The notes: a model not told the origin generated them from the sequence alone. 64,000 nt of DNA from UBA7672 sp965279085 (GCA_965279085.1 OZ257149.1:1922001-1986000), one strand, 5' to 3'; numbered from the stretch's first letter, positions 30,678 to 39,905 are shown. Numbers and translations: made by a program.

Positions 30678-30847
30678 GACTGCGAACTCCGTTGATTGCG
30701 CGCTTTCTTTCCGCGCGATGGGATGAGCATCGTCCCCGGCACATGACCCGTGGTTGAACAGCAACTTCAGAGTCAGCACGAACTGCAGTTCCTCTGCAGG
30801 CGTGCTATGGGTGAACGGATCTTCAGTTTGCGGAGCAGAACAGCGAG

Positions 30848-31915
30848 ATGACATCGTCCGCCGTCGAACAGGTCGCTCAGCTCGTGACGCCGCTGCTGCG
30901 CTCGCTCGAAGCGCTCGGTCACATCGCGCGTCACCTCTATCCGCCGAACTATTCGCGCGTACTCGCGAGCGTCGGCACGCCCGACGAAGACCTGCGCAGC
31001 GCACGCGCAATGCCGCCCTGGCCCGATCCCTATTCCGCCTTGCGTCCCGCGATTGACACCGCCGCGGATGAGGCGCTCGCCGCCTACGCCGGACTGCGCG
31101 AAGCAGAGACGGCGCCGGAAGGATTGATGGTCGCGTATCGCGCGCTTCGCCACGCCCCTCGCGCGCTCGAAGCGCTCTATCCGCTCGCAGGCATGCTGCC
31201 GCCGGTCAGCCGCTTCTTTCTCGAGCCGGGCGCGCGTGGCGATGCAGCGCTCCAGCAGCGACTACTGAGGCAGCCGCCACCGACTGACACCGGCGTCCTG
31301 TGCTTCGGCGACGATCCCGACGCCCGCACGTCGCTCTGGATGTACGTGCCCGAAAGCTACGATCCCGCCAAACCGCATCCCGTGGTGTTCGCGCTGCACG
31401 GCGGTTCAGGCCGTGGCCGCGCCTTCCTCTGGAACTGGCTCGCCACCGCGCGCAGCCGTGGCGCCATCCTTGTCGCGCCCACCTCGCTCGGCCAGACCTG
31501 GGCGATCCAGGGCGAGGATCGTGACTCTCCCCACCTCGCCAGCATCCTCGCCTTCGTCCGCAAGAAATGGAACGTCGATCCCGCCCGCATGCTGCTCACC
31601 GGCATGAGCGATGGCGGCACTTTCACCTACGCCTCCGGTCTCGTAACCGGCTCGCCCTTCACCCACCTTGCGCCGGTCGCGGCCGCTTTCCACCCCATGC
31701 TCGTCGCCATGGCGGACAGCGAGCGGATCAAAGGCCTGCCGCTCCACATCCTCCACGGCGAGCTCGACTGGATGTTCCGCGTCGACATGGCCCGCGAGGC
31801 AAAACAGCACTTCACCGCCGCAGGCGCGAACGTCGCCTATGTCGAACCCGCCGACCTCAGCCACACCTATGGCGGCGATCTATCGACGATCATCGCGGAC
31901 TGGCTGTTGGCTTGA
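30848..31915 (+). CDS. Alpha/beta-hydrolase (esterase/phospholipase-type)
   Basis: Soluble 355-residue protein. The first 140 residues are helical and unassigned. The hydrolase domain follows: V-V-F-A-L-H-G-G-S-G-R-G-R (oxyanion region), nucleophile in L-L-T-G-M-S-D-G-G, L-H-G-E-L-D-W-M-F with the acid, and a late His in D-L-S-H-T-Y-G. ATG 30848 follows GAACAGCGAG. It starts 170 bases from the divergent curli operon and stops three bases before the convergent orphan gene. The substrate is not predictable; phospholipase or carboxylesterase are possible. Confidence 0.82.
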   Translation: MTSSAVEQVAQLVTPLLRSLEALGHIARHLYPPNYSRVLASVGTPDEDLRSARAMPPWPDPYSALRPAIDTAADEALAAYAGLREAETAPEGLMVAYRALRHAPRALEALYPLAGMLPPVSRFFLEPGARGDAALQQRLLRQPPPTDTGVLCFGDDPDARTSLWMYVPESYDPAKPHPVVFALHGGSGRGRAFLWNWLATARSRGAILVAPTSLGQTWAIQGEDRDSPHLASILAFVRKKWNVDPARMLLTGMSDGGTFTYASGLVTGSPFTHLAPVAAAFHPMLVAMADSERIKGLPLHILHGELDWMFRVDMAREAKQHFTAAGANVAYVEPADLSHTYGGDLSTIIADWLLA

Positions 31916-31918
31916 GCC

Positions 31919-33466
31919 CTAGCTTTTGGTGTTAGGAAGATGTCTTCCTACGTGGCCGATTACGATCTTGCCGTTCTGTTCGTCGATTGTAAAATGGACT
32001 GATGCGCATACATTTGCGTCTCCCGAGCCAATCGTCACATGCGGCTCAAATATCATGCGCTTCCCGTTGTACTCGAACGTGTAGCTACTTCCGTGAGTCG
32101 TTCGCGTTGTATTGGAGATGCGCATTGTACATCTCTTGCCCCACCCTTTTTCCGCTAGACGCTGCCGAACATCGACTTTTTCGCCGCCATCGAGGCGCTG
32201 GCTAACTAGGGCATCTGCAACTTCATTCAGGTCGCTGAGAAGCGCATGAATATCTGCCGGTCGCCGAAACGGGCTCTCGCTAGCTGCCTCAATGGCAGAG
32301 TCGAGTACGACCACGTTTTTAAAGTTCGCCTTCGCAAATTCAACAGCTTCAACGATTGATTCAGGGTCGAACTCGTTGTCCGCGGAAGCGATAGCCGACG
32401 CAGCTTCATCTTGCCTACCAAGAAAGATCTCTTGGTTCGCTTTCAAAGAAGAGACCTCCGCCTCGAGGTCGGAAATTTTTTGAAGAGCTGAAGTAAGTTT
32501 ACCATCCAATTCGATGGCATAGTTCTCCCATTCAGACCCAGTTGCCTGTCCCCGGGCCTCGATCTGTTTGGCTCGCCTAGCTCTATCGACGTTCCGCATA
32601 ACGGCGCTCACGGCCGGATCAGGCGAAAAGCGAGTAGCAGCTACCGAGAATATCGCCTGCTCAATCGATCTCGTTATCGCACCAGAGCCAATTGCGCTGA
32701 TCCGACTGCCCACGAACAGGGGGTGGAGAAGTGGTCGATCATCCCTGGAAAAGTGCGGCCAATAGATACGCACCCCGCCGTCAAAGCATGAAAGTGTGCG
32801 ACCGAGTTCGTCGGTTAGGTCCCAAGTAGATTCGACGCTCTGAAGATGAACAAGGATCGCTACTCCAGCCAATCTGCGCGCAAGTTCCGTTGAATTGATC
32901 TCGTTCGGTGTGCCGTCGCCATATGGAGCGACAAGAACCAACGGCAGCACGCGCGCAGGACTTTCAAGAAGTTCGATGAGCTTTGCGACTTCCCCTGACC
33001 TGACCGGATAGGGTGTCGCCTGTATTCGCATGTCTCCTATCGAGACGATCCCTTGGGTACAAAGTTCTCGAACTACCCGAGGCGACCCAAGCGTCAAACG
33101 CACAGGCTCCACCCGATACTCGATCGACTGGATTGCAATCGTGTGCTCGATAATCGCCCTTGATCCTACTTGCCCCAACCGAACATCATTGATCCACACC
33201 AAACCATGGTCGGTATCGTGGGGCACAGCCCACTTTATGTGTCGGACGACATCGCCGACCTCATCCGCAAAAGATTCTGAACTGAGCTGGTGGCGGGGTG
33301 GAAGATCTTCGCAACCGTCCGACGCATCGGTCGGAAACTTGAAACGATCGATCTTGAGCCGCTTTTGGTAGTGCGCCGTGATCCAGTCAACGTAACGCTC
33401 GGCGAGCGGATTTATCGATTGACTGTCCGGCACATCAAAACGGCATGCGTAAACCAAGCGAGCCAT
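31919..33466 (-). CDS. Orphan protein of unknown function, AT-richer than neighbours
   Basis: I do not recognise a named family. The 515-residue soluble product has at least three parts. Residues 1-300 alternate strands and helices, with V-L-P-L-V-L-V-A-P near 170 and G-G-V-R-I-Y-W-P near 230. A coiled coil runs near 320-345 (L-Q-K-I-S-D-L-E-A-E-V). The small C-terminal domain ends in V-H-F-T-I-D-E-Q, I-V-I-G-H-V-G-R-H-L. There is no signal peptide. Codon use and base composition are clearly less GC-rich than both flanks, and the flanking genes are unrelated, so recent transfer is likely. A defence or conflict role is possible but unsupported. Confidence 0.7.
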   Translation of the reverse strand: MARLVYACRFDVPDSQSINPLAERYVDWITAHYQKRLKIDRFKFPTDASDGCEDLPPRHQLSSESFADEVGDVVRHIKWAVPHDTDHGLVWINDVRLGQVGSRAIIEHTIAIQSIEYRVEPVRLTLGSPRVVRELCTQGIVSIGDMRIQATPYPVRSGEVAKLIELLESPARVLPLVLVAPYGDGTPNEINSTELARRLAGVAILVHLQSVESTWDLTDELGRTLSCFDGGVRIYWPHFSRDDRPLLHPLFVGSRISAIGSGAITRSIEQAIFSVAATRFSPDPAVSAVMRNVDRARRAKQIEARGQATGSEWENYAIELDGKLTSALQKISDLEAEVSSLKANQEIFLGRQDEAASAIASADNEFDPESIVEAVEFAKANFKNVVVLDSAIEAASESPFRRPADIHALLSDLNEVADALVSQRLDGGEKVDVRQRLAEKGWGKRCTMRISNTTRTTHGSSYTFEYNGKRMIFEPHVTIGSGDANVCASVHFTIDEQNGKIVIGHVGRHLPNTKS

Positions 33467-33666
33467 AGTCCGTCCTCCCCGGCACGCATTGTATCAAGTT
33501 TCCCGAAAGACGACAGAAGGTCGGTGATGCTGCGACGTCGTTTTCCCATGGTACCGGCGTTATTGTGCGCTTAGCTGTTCACAATCCTCGCCGCTAAGTG
33601 CCGACTGTTGGCCTGAGCCTGATTCCAGCCGATATCTGTCTTCCGAATCGAAAGACGAGGCACGCA

Positions 33667-35487
33667 ATGGCGCTTCACCCCAAAATCGCCGAGGTCACCG
33701 CGCGCATCGTGGAGCGCAGCCGCGACTCCCGGCGCGACTATCTCGCCCGCATCGAGGAGGCGCGGAAGTCCGGCCCCGGCCGCTCGCACCTCTCGTGCGG
33801 AAACCTCGCCCATGCCTTTGCCGCCTCGCCGCTCGGCGACAAGCTCACCATGCGCGGCCGCGCCCCGAACATCGGCATCGTCACCAGCTACAACGACATG
33901 CTGAGCGCGCACCAACCGTTCCAGCACTATCCCGACATGATCAAGGACGCCGCCCGCAAGGCCGGCGCATCGGCGCAGGTGGCAGGCGGCACGCCCGCCA
34001 TGTGCGATGGCGTCACGCAGGGCCGCCCCGGCATGGAGCTGTCGCTGTTCTCTCGCGATGTCATCGCGCTCTCGACCGCCGTCGCCCTCACCCACGACGC
34101 CTTCGACGCGGGCCTGATGCTCGGCACCTGCGACAAGATCGTGCCCGGGCTTGTGATCGGCGCACTCAGTTTCGGCCACCTGCCGGTGATCTTTTCGCCC
34201 GCAGGCCCGATGCCGTCAGGCATCAACAATAAGGAGAAGGCCAGGGTCCGCGAACTCTTTGCTCTTGGCCAAGTCAATCGTGATCAGCTGCTCGAAGCTG
34301 AAGCCGCGTCCTATCACACGGCCGGCACATGCACTTTCTACGGCACGGCCAACTCCAACCAGATGATGATGGAGCTGATGGGCCTGCACCTGCCCGGCAC
34401 CGCCTTCGTCAATCCGGATACGCCGTTGCGCCATGCGCTGGTCCGCGCGGCGGCCGTGCGGTGCGTCGAGCTTGCCCAGTCGGGCGAAGCGATCATGGCC
34501 CACGTCGTCGACGAGAAATCGATCGTCAACGCCATCGTCGGTCTGATGGCGACGGGCGGCTCTACCAACCACTGCCTGCACATCCCCGCCATGGCGCTCG
34601 CCGCCGGCATCATCGTCGACTGGAACGACTTCTCCGACATCTCCGGCGTCACACCCCTGCTGACGCGTATCTATCCGAACGGCTCGGCCGACGTGAACCA
34701 GTTCCACGCCGCCGGCGGCATGGCCTTCGTCACGCGCGAGCTTCTGCACGCCGGCCTGCTGCACGCCGACACGATCACCGTCGCGGGCAAGGGCCTCGAA
34801 GCCTACACGCAGGAACCGTGGATCGACGGCGACACGCTGAAATGGCGCACGGGCGCGGAAACGTCGCTCGATGAAAACATCCTGCGCCCTGTCTCCGCAC
34901 CCTTCGAGATGGAAGGCGGCATCCGCCTGCTCACCGGCTCGCTCGGCCGCGGCGTCATCAAGATCTCGTCCGTCCCAAAGGACCGCCGCCTGATTGATGC
35001 GCCCGCCGCCGTATTCGACAGCCAGGAAACTTTCACTGCGGCGTTCAAGGCAGGAAAGCTCGACCGCGACGTGATCGCCGTCGTCCGCTTCCAGGGCCCG
35101 CGCGCCAACGGCATGCCGGAACTTCACGCCCTCACCCCCGCCCTCACCGCGCTCCAGAACAAGGGCTTCCGCGTCGCCCTCGTCACCGATGGCCGCATGT
35201 CCGGCGCATCCGGCGCCATCCCCGCCGCCATCCACATGACCCCCGGCGCCGATCAGGATTCCCCCTTCGCCCGCATCCGCGACGGCGACCGCATCGTGCT
35301 CGACGCCGAGGCCGGCACGCTCAGCCTCCTCGTCGATCCCGCCGAGCTGGCCGGCCGCCCACGCGATCCCGTGCCGCCCGCCGGCCATGGCTGGGGCCGC
35401 GAGCTGTTCTCCGCCTTCCGCGCCGTCGCGGGCGACGCAGAAATCGGCGGCGGCATCTTCAGTGCTTACACGGGCTCCGTCGCATAG
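33667..35487 (+). CDS. edd: 6-phosphogluconate dehydratase
   Basis: Iron-sulfur dehydratase of the IlvD/Edd family; converts 6-phosphogluconate to 2-keto-3-deoxy-6-phosphogluconate. The 606 residues have C-D-G-V-T-Q-G at 113-119 and G-T-C-D-K at 153-157, whose cysteines bind the cluster, and late T-D-G-R-M-S-G-A-S-G. The frame extends to 33598, but ATG 33667 after GACGAGG matches the family. It is followed after eight bases by a small gene and then eda, forming one operon. Length is usual. Confidence 0.97.
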   Translation: MALHPKIAEVTARIVERSRDSRRDYLARIEEARKSGPGRSHLSCGNLAHAFAASPLGDKLTMRGRAPNIGIVTSYNDMLSAHQPFQHYPDMIKDAARKAGASAQVAGGTPAMCDGVTQGRPGMELSLFSRDVIALSTAVALTHDAFDAGLMLGTCDKIVPGLVIGALSFGHLPVIFSPAGPMPSGINNKEKARVRELFALGQVNRDQLLEAEAASYHTAGTCTFYGTANSNQMMMELMGLHLPGTAFVNPDTPLRHALVRAAAVRCVELAQSGEAIMAHVVDEKSIVNAIVGLMATGGSTNHCLHIPAMALAAGIIVDWNDFSDISGVTPLLTRIYPNGSADVNQFHAAGGMAFVTRELLHAGLLHADTITVAGKGLEAYTQEPWIDGDTLKWRTGAETSLDENILRPVSAPFEMEGGIRLLTGSLGRGVIKISSVPKDRRLIDAPAAVFDSQETFTAAFKAGKLDRDVIAVVRFQGPRANGMPELHALTPALTALQNKGFRVALVTDGRMSGASGAIPAAIHMTPGADQDSPFARIRDGDRIVLDAEAGTLSLLVDPAELAGRPRDPVPPAGHGWGRELFSAFRAVAGDAEIGGGIFSAYTGSVA

Positions 35488-35495
35488 GCGCACGC

Positions 35496-35771
35496 ATGAA
35501 CGCCGGTTATGCAAGCATGATCAGGTCCTTCCTGACCCGCGAAACTTCGGCGGAAGACTTCTCTCGCGCGTTTCACGAAGCGATCATGAGTGACAGAGTT
35601 GAGGATCAGACCCGGCATTCAGTCCTGATGCAGCTTTTCTTTTCAATTCAGAGCTTTACGACAGTAACCGGCTTGGTCGATGAAAGCCCAGACAAGTTCA
35701 TTGACGAGGCGCAACTTCGCTTGGACGCCGAGAAGTGTGCTGCAGCTCTAGCCAGTATGCGTGAGATATGA
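35496..35771 (+). CDS. Small protein resembling colicin-type immunity proteins
   Basis: The 91-residue, all-helical-looking acidic protein lies between edd and eda. Its pattern (Y-A-S-M-I-R-S-F-L, T-S-A-E-D-F-S-R-A-F, L-M-Q-L-F-F-S-I, then D-E-A-Q-L-R-L-D at the end) resembles the bacterial self-protective colicin-like immunity family. This assignment is tentative. It begins at ATG 35496, eight bases after edd, and overlaps eda (ATGA), so it is translated with the pathway genes. It is AT-richer than its neighbours. No toxin gene is adjacent. Confidence 0.6.
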   Translation: MNAGYASMIRSFLTRETSAEDFSRAFHEAIMSDRVEDQTRHSVLMQLFFSIQSFTTVTGLVDESPDKFIDEAQLRLDAEKCAAALASMREI

Positions 35772-36391
35772 CCGTCGATGAACTCATGGCCGTGCAGCCC
35801 GTGATCCCCGTGATCACCATTGATCGCGTGGACGATGCAATCCCCCTCGCCGAAGCTCTCGCAGGCGCCGGCCTCCGCGTCCTGGAAGTCACGCTCCGCA
35901 CCAAGGCCGCGCTCGAATCCATCCGCCAGATGACCACCGTCAAATCCGCCATCGTCGGCGCGGGCACAGTGCTGAACGCCAAGGATGTCGAATACGCCGT
36001 CTCCGCCGGCGCCCAGTTCATCGTCACGCCGGGCCTTTCCGAAAGCGCCGTCGCCGCCTCTGGCCGCGCTGGCGTGCCGATCCTGCCCGGCGTCGCCACC
36101 GCCACAGAAGTCATGGCCGGTCTCGACCTCGGCCTCACCCGTTTCAAGTTCTTTCCCGCCGAACAGGCTGGCGGCCGCCCGATGCTCGACGCCTTCCGCG
36201 GTCCATTCGGCCAGGTCCGCTTCTGCCCCACCGGCGGCATCTCGCTCGACCTCGCCCGCGACTATCTCACCCGCCCCAACGTCGCCTGCGTCGGCGGCGG
36301 CTGGGTCTGCCCCACCAAACTGATCGATGCGAAAAAGTGGGATGAGATCGGCGCGCTCGCGAAGGAAGCAGCGGCGCTGAAACGCGGCTGA
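35768..36391 (+). CDS. eda: KDPG aldolase
   Basis: 2-dehydro-3-deoxy-phosphogluconate aldolase, cleaving KDPG to pyruvate and glyceraldehyde-3-phosphate. The 207 residues include catalytic Glu40 in V-L-E-V-T-L-R-T, G-A-G-T-V-L-N at 64-70, the Schiff-base Lys127 in R-F-K-F-F-P-A-E, and C-P-T-G-G-I in the last third. It overlaps the preceding small gene by four bases and completes the Entner-Doudoroff set with zwf, pgl and edd. Confidence 0.96.
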   Translation: MTVDELMAVQPVIPVITIDRVDDAIPLAEALAGAGLRVLEVTLRTKAALESIRQMTTVKSAIVGAGTVLNAKDVEYAVSAGAQFIVTPGLSESAVAASGRAGVPILPGVATATEVMAGLDLGLTRFKFFPAEQAGGRPMLDAFRGPFGQVRFCPTGGISLDLARDYLTRPNVACVGGGWVCPTKLIDAKKWDEIGALAKEAAALKRG

Positions 36392-36395
36392 ACGT

Positions 36396-36485
36396 CTTCG
36401 TGTCCTTGGTGCACACCTTTGTGCCTTCGTGTTTCTCTTCAAAAAGATTCAAACACGAAGAACACAAAGAAGATTCACGAAGGCA
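36396..36485. repeat. Dispersed AT-rich palindromic repeat
   Basis: The block contains TTCGTGT and ACACGAA elements several times, among them CTTCGTGTTT pairing with AAACACGAAG around CTCTTCAAAAAGATTC-like spacer. Such cacgaag repeats are widespread in intergenic DNA of many bacteria. It separates eda from the convergent membrane-protein gene and could act as a bidirectional 3' end. Confidence 0.5.
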
Positions 36486-37010
36486 CTAAGCAGACTCGCC
36501 CGTCTCGAGCTTGTCGCGCGTCGGCGGCCCCGCCATCAGCAGCATCATCGCCTGCACCGCCAGCGCCAGCGAGACATAGCCGACAGCCGCCATCACCTGC
36601 GGCTCGGCGCCCTCGCCGAACACGAACAGCGTCGTGTTGGTCGCCAGCAGCTGGTCGCGCAAAACGCCAAGCCCCACATAGCCCGCGAAGAATGTCGCAA
36701 CGCCGGTCCACCCCATCGCGCGCATCATGCGCCAGCCGACCAGACCCGCCGCCGCGCCGAACACGAATGCCACCGACAGTGCGAGCGCCAGCGCCGCCAG
36801 CCAGTCGCCATCGACCGCATAGCGCCACCAGTCCATCCGGCTCGCCAGCGCATCCAGTGCAATGCTGAAGATCGCGGCCGCAACGCCGCCCACAAGCGCC
36901 GCCGTCGCCCGCTTCGCGCCTGCCCGCGTGAGCCAGACCGTCGCCGCGAAGATCGCTGGCGAAACAAGACACACGAGAACCAGAAAGGACGCCGTCACGC
37001 GCGACACCAC
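36486..37010 (-). CDS. Hypothetical integral membrane protein
   Basis: Unrecognised 174-residue protein with five hydrophobic segments (about residues 6-26, 35-55, 70-93, 98-116 and 135-160), short loops and a hydrophilic tail G-P-P-T-R-D-K-L-E. No motifs of known transporters or enzymes are visible. It is convergent with eda and lies upstream of a 47-base gap to the serine hydrolase gene, which faces the same direction and may precede it in one transcript. Confidence 0.75.
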   Translation of the reverse strand: MVSRVTASFLVLVCLVSPAIFAATVWLTRAGAKRATAALVGGVAAAIFSIALDALASRMDWWRYAVDGDWLAALALALSVAFVFGAAAGLVGWRMMRAMGWTGVATFFAGYVGLGVLRDQLLATNTTLFVFGEGAEPQVMAAVGYVSLALAVQAMMLLMAGPPTRDKLETGESA

Positions 37011-37057
37011 TACGCTTTGCGCGCGAGTCTACGCCTCATTCGCACATGACGAAAGAG

Positions 37058-38110
37058 TCATGCAGGCAGAAGCCGCAGAAATTCATCGTCCCGCCATTTC
37101 AGCTGCCCCGGAGCCATGGCGCGGATGATCTGGTTGGCCTGCCGCGCGATCACCAGCCCCCGCTTGCGCAGCAGGTAGAGCCGCTGGTCGCCCGCCCCCG
37201 CCGCCATGACGATGTCCTGGCCCAGCGCCGCCTCGCCGATCGCGTCGCCGTCGATGCCGGAGCGCGGGGAAGGCCCGATCAGCCCCGGCCGCAACAGCCA
37301 CCACGAAAGCCCATAGCCCGGATTGGCTGAGGTCGGCTCGAACAGCACCTTGTAGACCTTGGGGTCGGCGCCCTTGGCGCCATCCATCACCCACTGTCCG
37401 AACGTGGCCCAGTGCCGCGCATTGAGGTGCGCGCCTTGCGGCAGGAACGGATTGCCGTCGCGCCCGCGCTTCCAGTCGGTCGGCTTGACGCCCAGCCCAT
37501 CGAACAGCCGCGCCTGCAGCCACACGACCGGATCCTCCGGCTTGCCCGCCGCCTTCAGCTTCCGCTTCATGATCTCGCCGAAGCACTGGAAATTGGTCGG
37601 CCCGTAGACGAACTTCGCTCCAGGCTCGAGGCTCGCCTGCGCCTTGATCGCATCGAGATAAGCCGGCGGCCGCGCCACCTCGCCCTCGCCCTTCAGCCCC
37701 GATGTCAGCGTCAGCAGATGGCGGATTGTGATCTTCGACCGCTTGTCGTTCTTCCACTCCGTCAGCGTCTTCGCCGCCGGCTCGTCGATGTCGAGCAGCC
37801 CGTCCGCAGAAGCCAGCGCCGCCATCACGCCGGTGAAGCTCTTCGTCCCGCTCGCCAGTTCCCAGCCCTTGGCTACGCCGCCATCGCCCGGATAATTCTC
37901 GAACAGGATCCTCCCGTCCTGCATGACGAGCAGCGACACGCCCCGCCGCGCCGCCGCATACGCCGCCGCCGGACCATAGGGCCCGGTCACTTCCGCCGGT
38001 TGCTGCTGTTGCTGATTCCTCTGCCGGTTGCGCAACACCTGCGCGCCCGCCGTCCCCGCAAGCGCCGCAGCGCCCACCCCCATCAACATCGCCCGCCGTG
38101 TCGAAATCAT
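37058..38110 (-). CDS. Serine hydrolase of beta-lactamase fold, Tat-exported
   Basis: Penicillin-recognising-fold enzyme (PF00144-type serine hydrolase) of 350 residues. The signal has T-R-R-A-M-L-M-G, a twin-arginine form, followed by a Q-rich linker. The S-x-x-K motif is S-G-T-K at 87-90, the second-motif Tyr lies in Y-G-P-T-N, and the C-terminal region has G-L-S-W-W-L-L-R. Family members are esterases, D-amino-acid peptidases or cell-wall enzymes; class C beta-lactamase activity is not indicated. A palindrome-free 70 bases separates it from dcd upstream on the same strand. Confidence 0.87.
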   Translation of the reverse strand: MISTRRAMLMGVGAAALAGTAGAQVLRNRQRNQQQQQPAEVTGPYGPAAAYAAARRGVSLLVMQDGRILFENYPGDGGVAKGWELASGTKSFTGVMAALASADGLLDIDEPAAKTLTEWKNDKRSKITIRHLLTLTSGLKGEGEVARPPAYLDAIKAQASLEPGAKFVYGPTNFQCFGEIMKRKLKAAGKPEDPVVWLQARLFDGLGVKPTDWKRGRDGNPFLPQGAHLNARHWATFGQWVMDGAKGADPKVYKVLFEPTSANPGYGLSWWLLRPGLIGPSPRSGIDGDAIGEAALGQDIVMAAGAGDQRLYLLRKRGLVIARQANQIIRAMAPGQLKWRDDEFLRLLPA

Positions 38111-38181
38111 CGCCGCCTCCAGCTACGTTCCATTTCGATACTACACAGTATCAGACCTGAACGGAGCTTGAACAGGCGCGA

Positions 38182-39273
38182 TTAGTCCTCCGCCGCCTCG
38201 AAATACTTCGAGAGGCGCAGGCCCTGACCCGCATAGGTCGAATACGACCCGGCGGCGCCATACGGCACGTCCGGTTTGCTCGTCAGCTTCTCGAACACGA
38301 GGCGGCCGACCGGCTGCCCGTCCTCGACAATGAAGGGCACGTCGCGCGAGCGCACTTCCAGCACCGCCTTGCCCTTCGAGTGCGTGACGCCGAAGCCCGG
38401 ATCGAAGAAGCCGGCATAGTGCGCGCGGAACTCGCCCAGTTCCGGCGCGATCGGCGCCATCTCGGCGGCTTCGTCCAGCGGAATGACGATCTTTTCCTTC
38501 GACGCGAGAATGTAGAACTCGCCGGGGTCCAGCACGATGCGACCGCCACGCGCACGCACGGGCTCCCAGAAATCCTCCACCGCATGCGCGCCGATGGCGG
38601 CGAGGTCGATGACGCGCGAATGGCGCTTGGCGCGATAGCCGACGATGTCCGTATTCGTCGGATGCAGGTCGAGACTGAATGTCATGTCGCGCACCGGCGT
38701 CTGCACGCCACGACGGATGCGCAGCTGCAACAGCCTGTCGCCCGTCCGCGCAAGAACCGAGAACGTGCGCGGAGAAATCTCGGCGTATAGATCGCCCTCG
38801 TATCCGGCTGGAATGCCATCGAACGCCCGCGCGCGATCGGACACGGCGCGCACGAACACATCGATCCGCCCTGTCGAACTCTTCGGGTTCGCCGCCGCCG
38901 ACAGGTCCTTCGGCAGCTTCACGCGCTCCAGCAGCGGCACCAGATAGACGCAGCCCGTTTCCAGAACCGCGCCGCGCGTGAGATCGAGCGTGTGCATCAC
39001 GAGGCTGTCGTCCAGCCTGTCAGCAACCACCTGCTTGCCCGGCAGGAAGCTCGCCCGCAGCCGGAACGCCACCTTGCCCAGCCGCAGGTCGAGCGATGCA
39101 GGCTGCACCTGATCGGCCTTCACGCCGCCCTCGGCGGTGATCGCGCCAGACTTCAGGATTTCCTTCAACTCGCGGTCCGGCAGCACGCCGACCGGCAGGG
39201 CCGCGCCGGAGGCGATGACCTTCTTCTTCACCGTCGCTTTCGCGACCGCTTTGGTGGAACTTGCTTTGCTCAT
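38182..39273 (-). CDS. dcd: 2'-deoxycytidine 5'-triphosphate deaminase, long form
   Basis: Deaminates dCTP to dUTP for thymidylate synthesis. The 363 residues are about twice the Escherichia coli Dcd length, as in many alphaproteobacteria where two Dcd/Dut-like folds are joined. After a lysine-rich N-terminus come G-V-L-P-D-R-E-L, Q-P-A-S-L-D-L-R-L-G, N-P-K-S-S-T-G-R-I-D and E-I-S-P-R-T-F, then a second half with F-D-P-G-F-G and G-S-Y-S-T-Y-A-G-Q at the end. The frame extends to 39420; ATG 39273 overlapping the gst stop (ATGA) is chosen, so gst and dcd are coupled. Confidence 0.92.
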   Translation of the reverse strand: MSKASSTKAVAKATVKKKVIASGAALPVGVLPDRELKEILKSGAITAEGGVKADQVQPASLDLRLGKVAFRLRASFLPGKQVVADRLDDSLVMHTLDLTRGAVLETGCVYLVPLLERVKLPKDLSAAANPKSSTGRIDVFVRAVSDRARAFDGIPAGYEGDLYAEISPRTFSVLARTGDRLLQLRIRRGVQTPVRDMTFSLDLHPTNTDIVGYRAKRHSRVIDLAAIGAHAVEDFWEPVRARGGRIVLDPGEFYILASKEKIVIPLDEAAEMAPIAPELGEFRAHYAGFFDPGFGVTHSKGKAVLEVRSRDVPFIVEDGQPVGRLVFEKLTSKPDVPYGAAGSYSTYAGQGLRLSKYFEAAED

Positions 39274-39905
39274 TTCGGCGGGGTCACCACGAAGGCCTGT
39301 TGTATTTCCTGGAACACCGGAAGCGCCTCGCACCGCGCGGCATGCGCCGCCAGCAGCGGCCATCCTTCCGAAAGATCGAACAGCCCCGGATGCGCATCGC
39401 CGAGAAAGCGCAGCGCGCATCCCACCGTCACATCAGCATGCCCGATGTTCGGCCCGAACCACCATTCGGTCGGGTGCGCCATCCGGCTGCGCTCCAGCCC
39501 CGACAAGCATCCGGCAATCTGGCTGAGGCAACGCTCGATCCACGCTGGCGTCGCCCTGTTGTGCACCACCGTCTCGTAGACCATCGACACGGCCTTGTCG
39601 TTCATCCCCGTCGCCAGCGCGCACACCTTCTGCGCCTCGCGCCGCTCCGCGCCACCCGCCGGCATCATCGCAAGCGCCGGCGGCGCCAGCTGGTCCAGGG
39701 CATCGAGAATGGCGTGGCTCTCCAGAACCACATCGCCATTGCCCATCACCAGCGTCGGCACCCGCATCAGCGGATTGTACTGCGCGATCTTCTCGGCATC
39801 CCCGAACACCGACCACGGACGATGTTCGAACGACAGCCCGTACAGCCGCATCGCGATGGCAACACGGCGAACGAAAGGACTGTCATACTGGCCAATGAGA
39901 ATCAC
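39270..39905 (-). CDS. Glutathione S-transferase family protein
   Basis: 211-residue GST. The thioredoxin-like N-terminal domain opens with M-I-L-I-G-Q-Y-D-S-P-F-V-R-R-V-A-I and includes the cis-proline block R-V-P-T-L-V and the E-S-H-A-I glutathione contact; the helical C-terminal domain carries N-I-G-H-A-D-V-T-V-G, near the usual N-capping motif. The candidate catalytic residue is Ser/Tyr at the start (Y7 or S9). It is co-transcribed with dcd. Substrate unknown. Confidence 0.92.
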   Translation of the reverse strand: MILIGQYDSPFVRRVAIAMRLYGLSFEHRPWSVFGDAEKIAQYNPLMRVPTLVMGNGDVVLESHAILDALDQLAPPALAMMPAGGAERREAQKVCALATGMNDKAVSMVYETVVHNRATPAWIERCLSQIAGCLSGLERSRMAHPTEWWFGPNIGHADVTVGCALRFLGDAHPGLFDLSEGWPLLAAHAARCEALPVFQEIQQAFVVTPPK

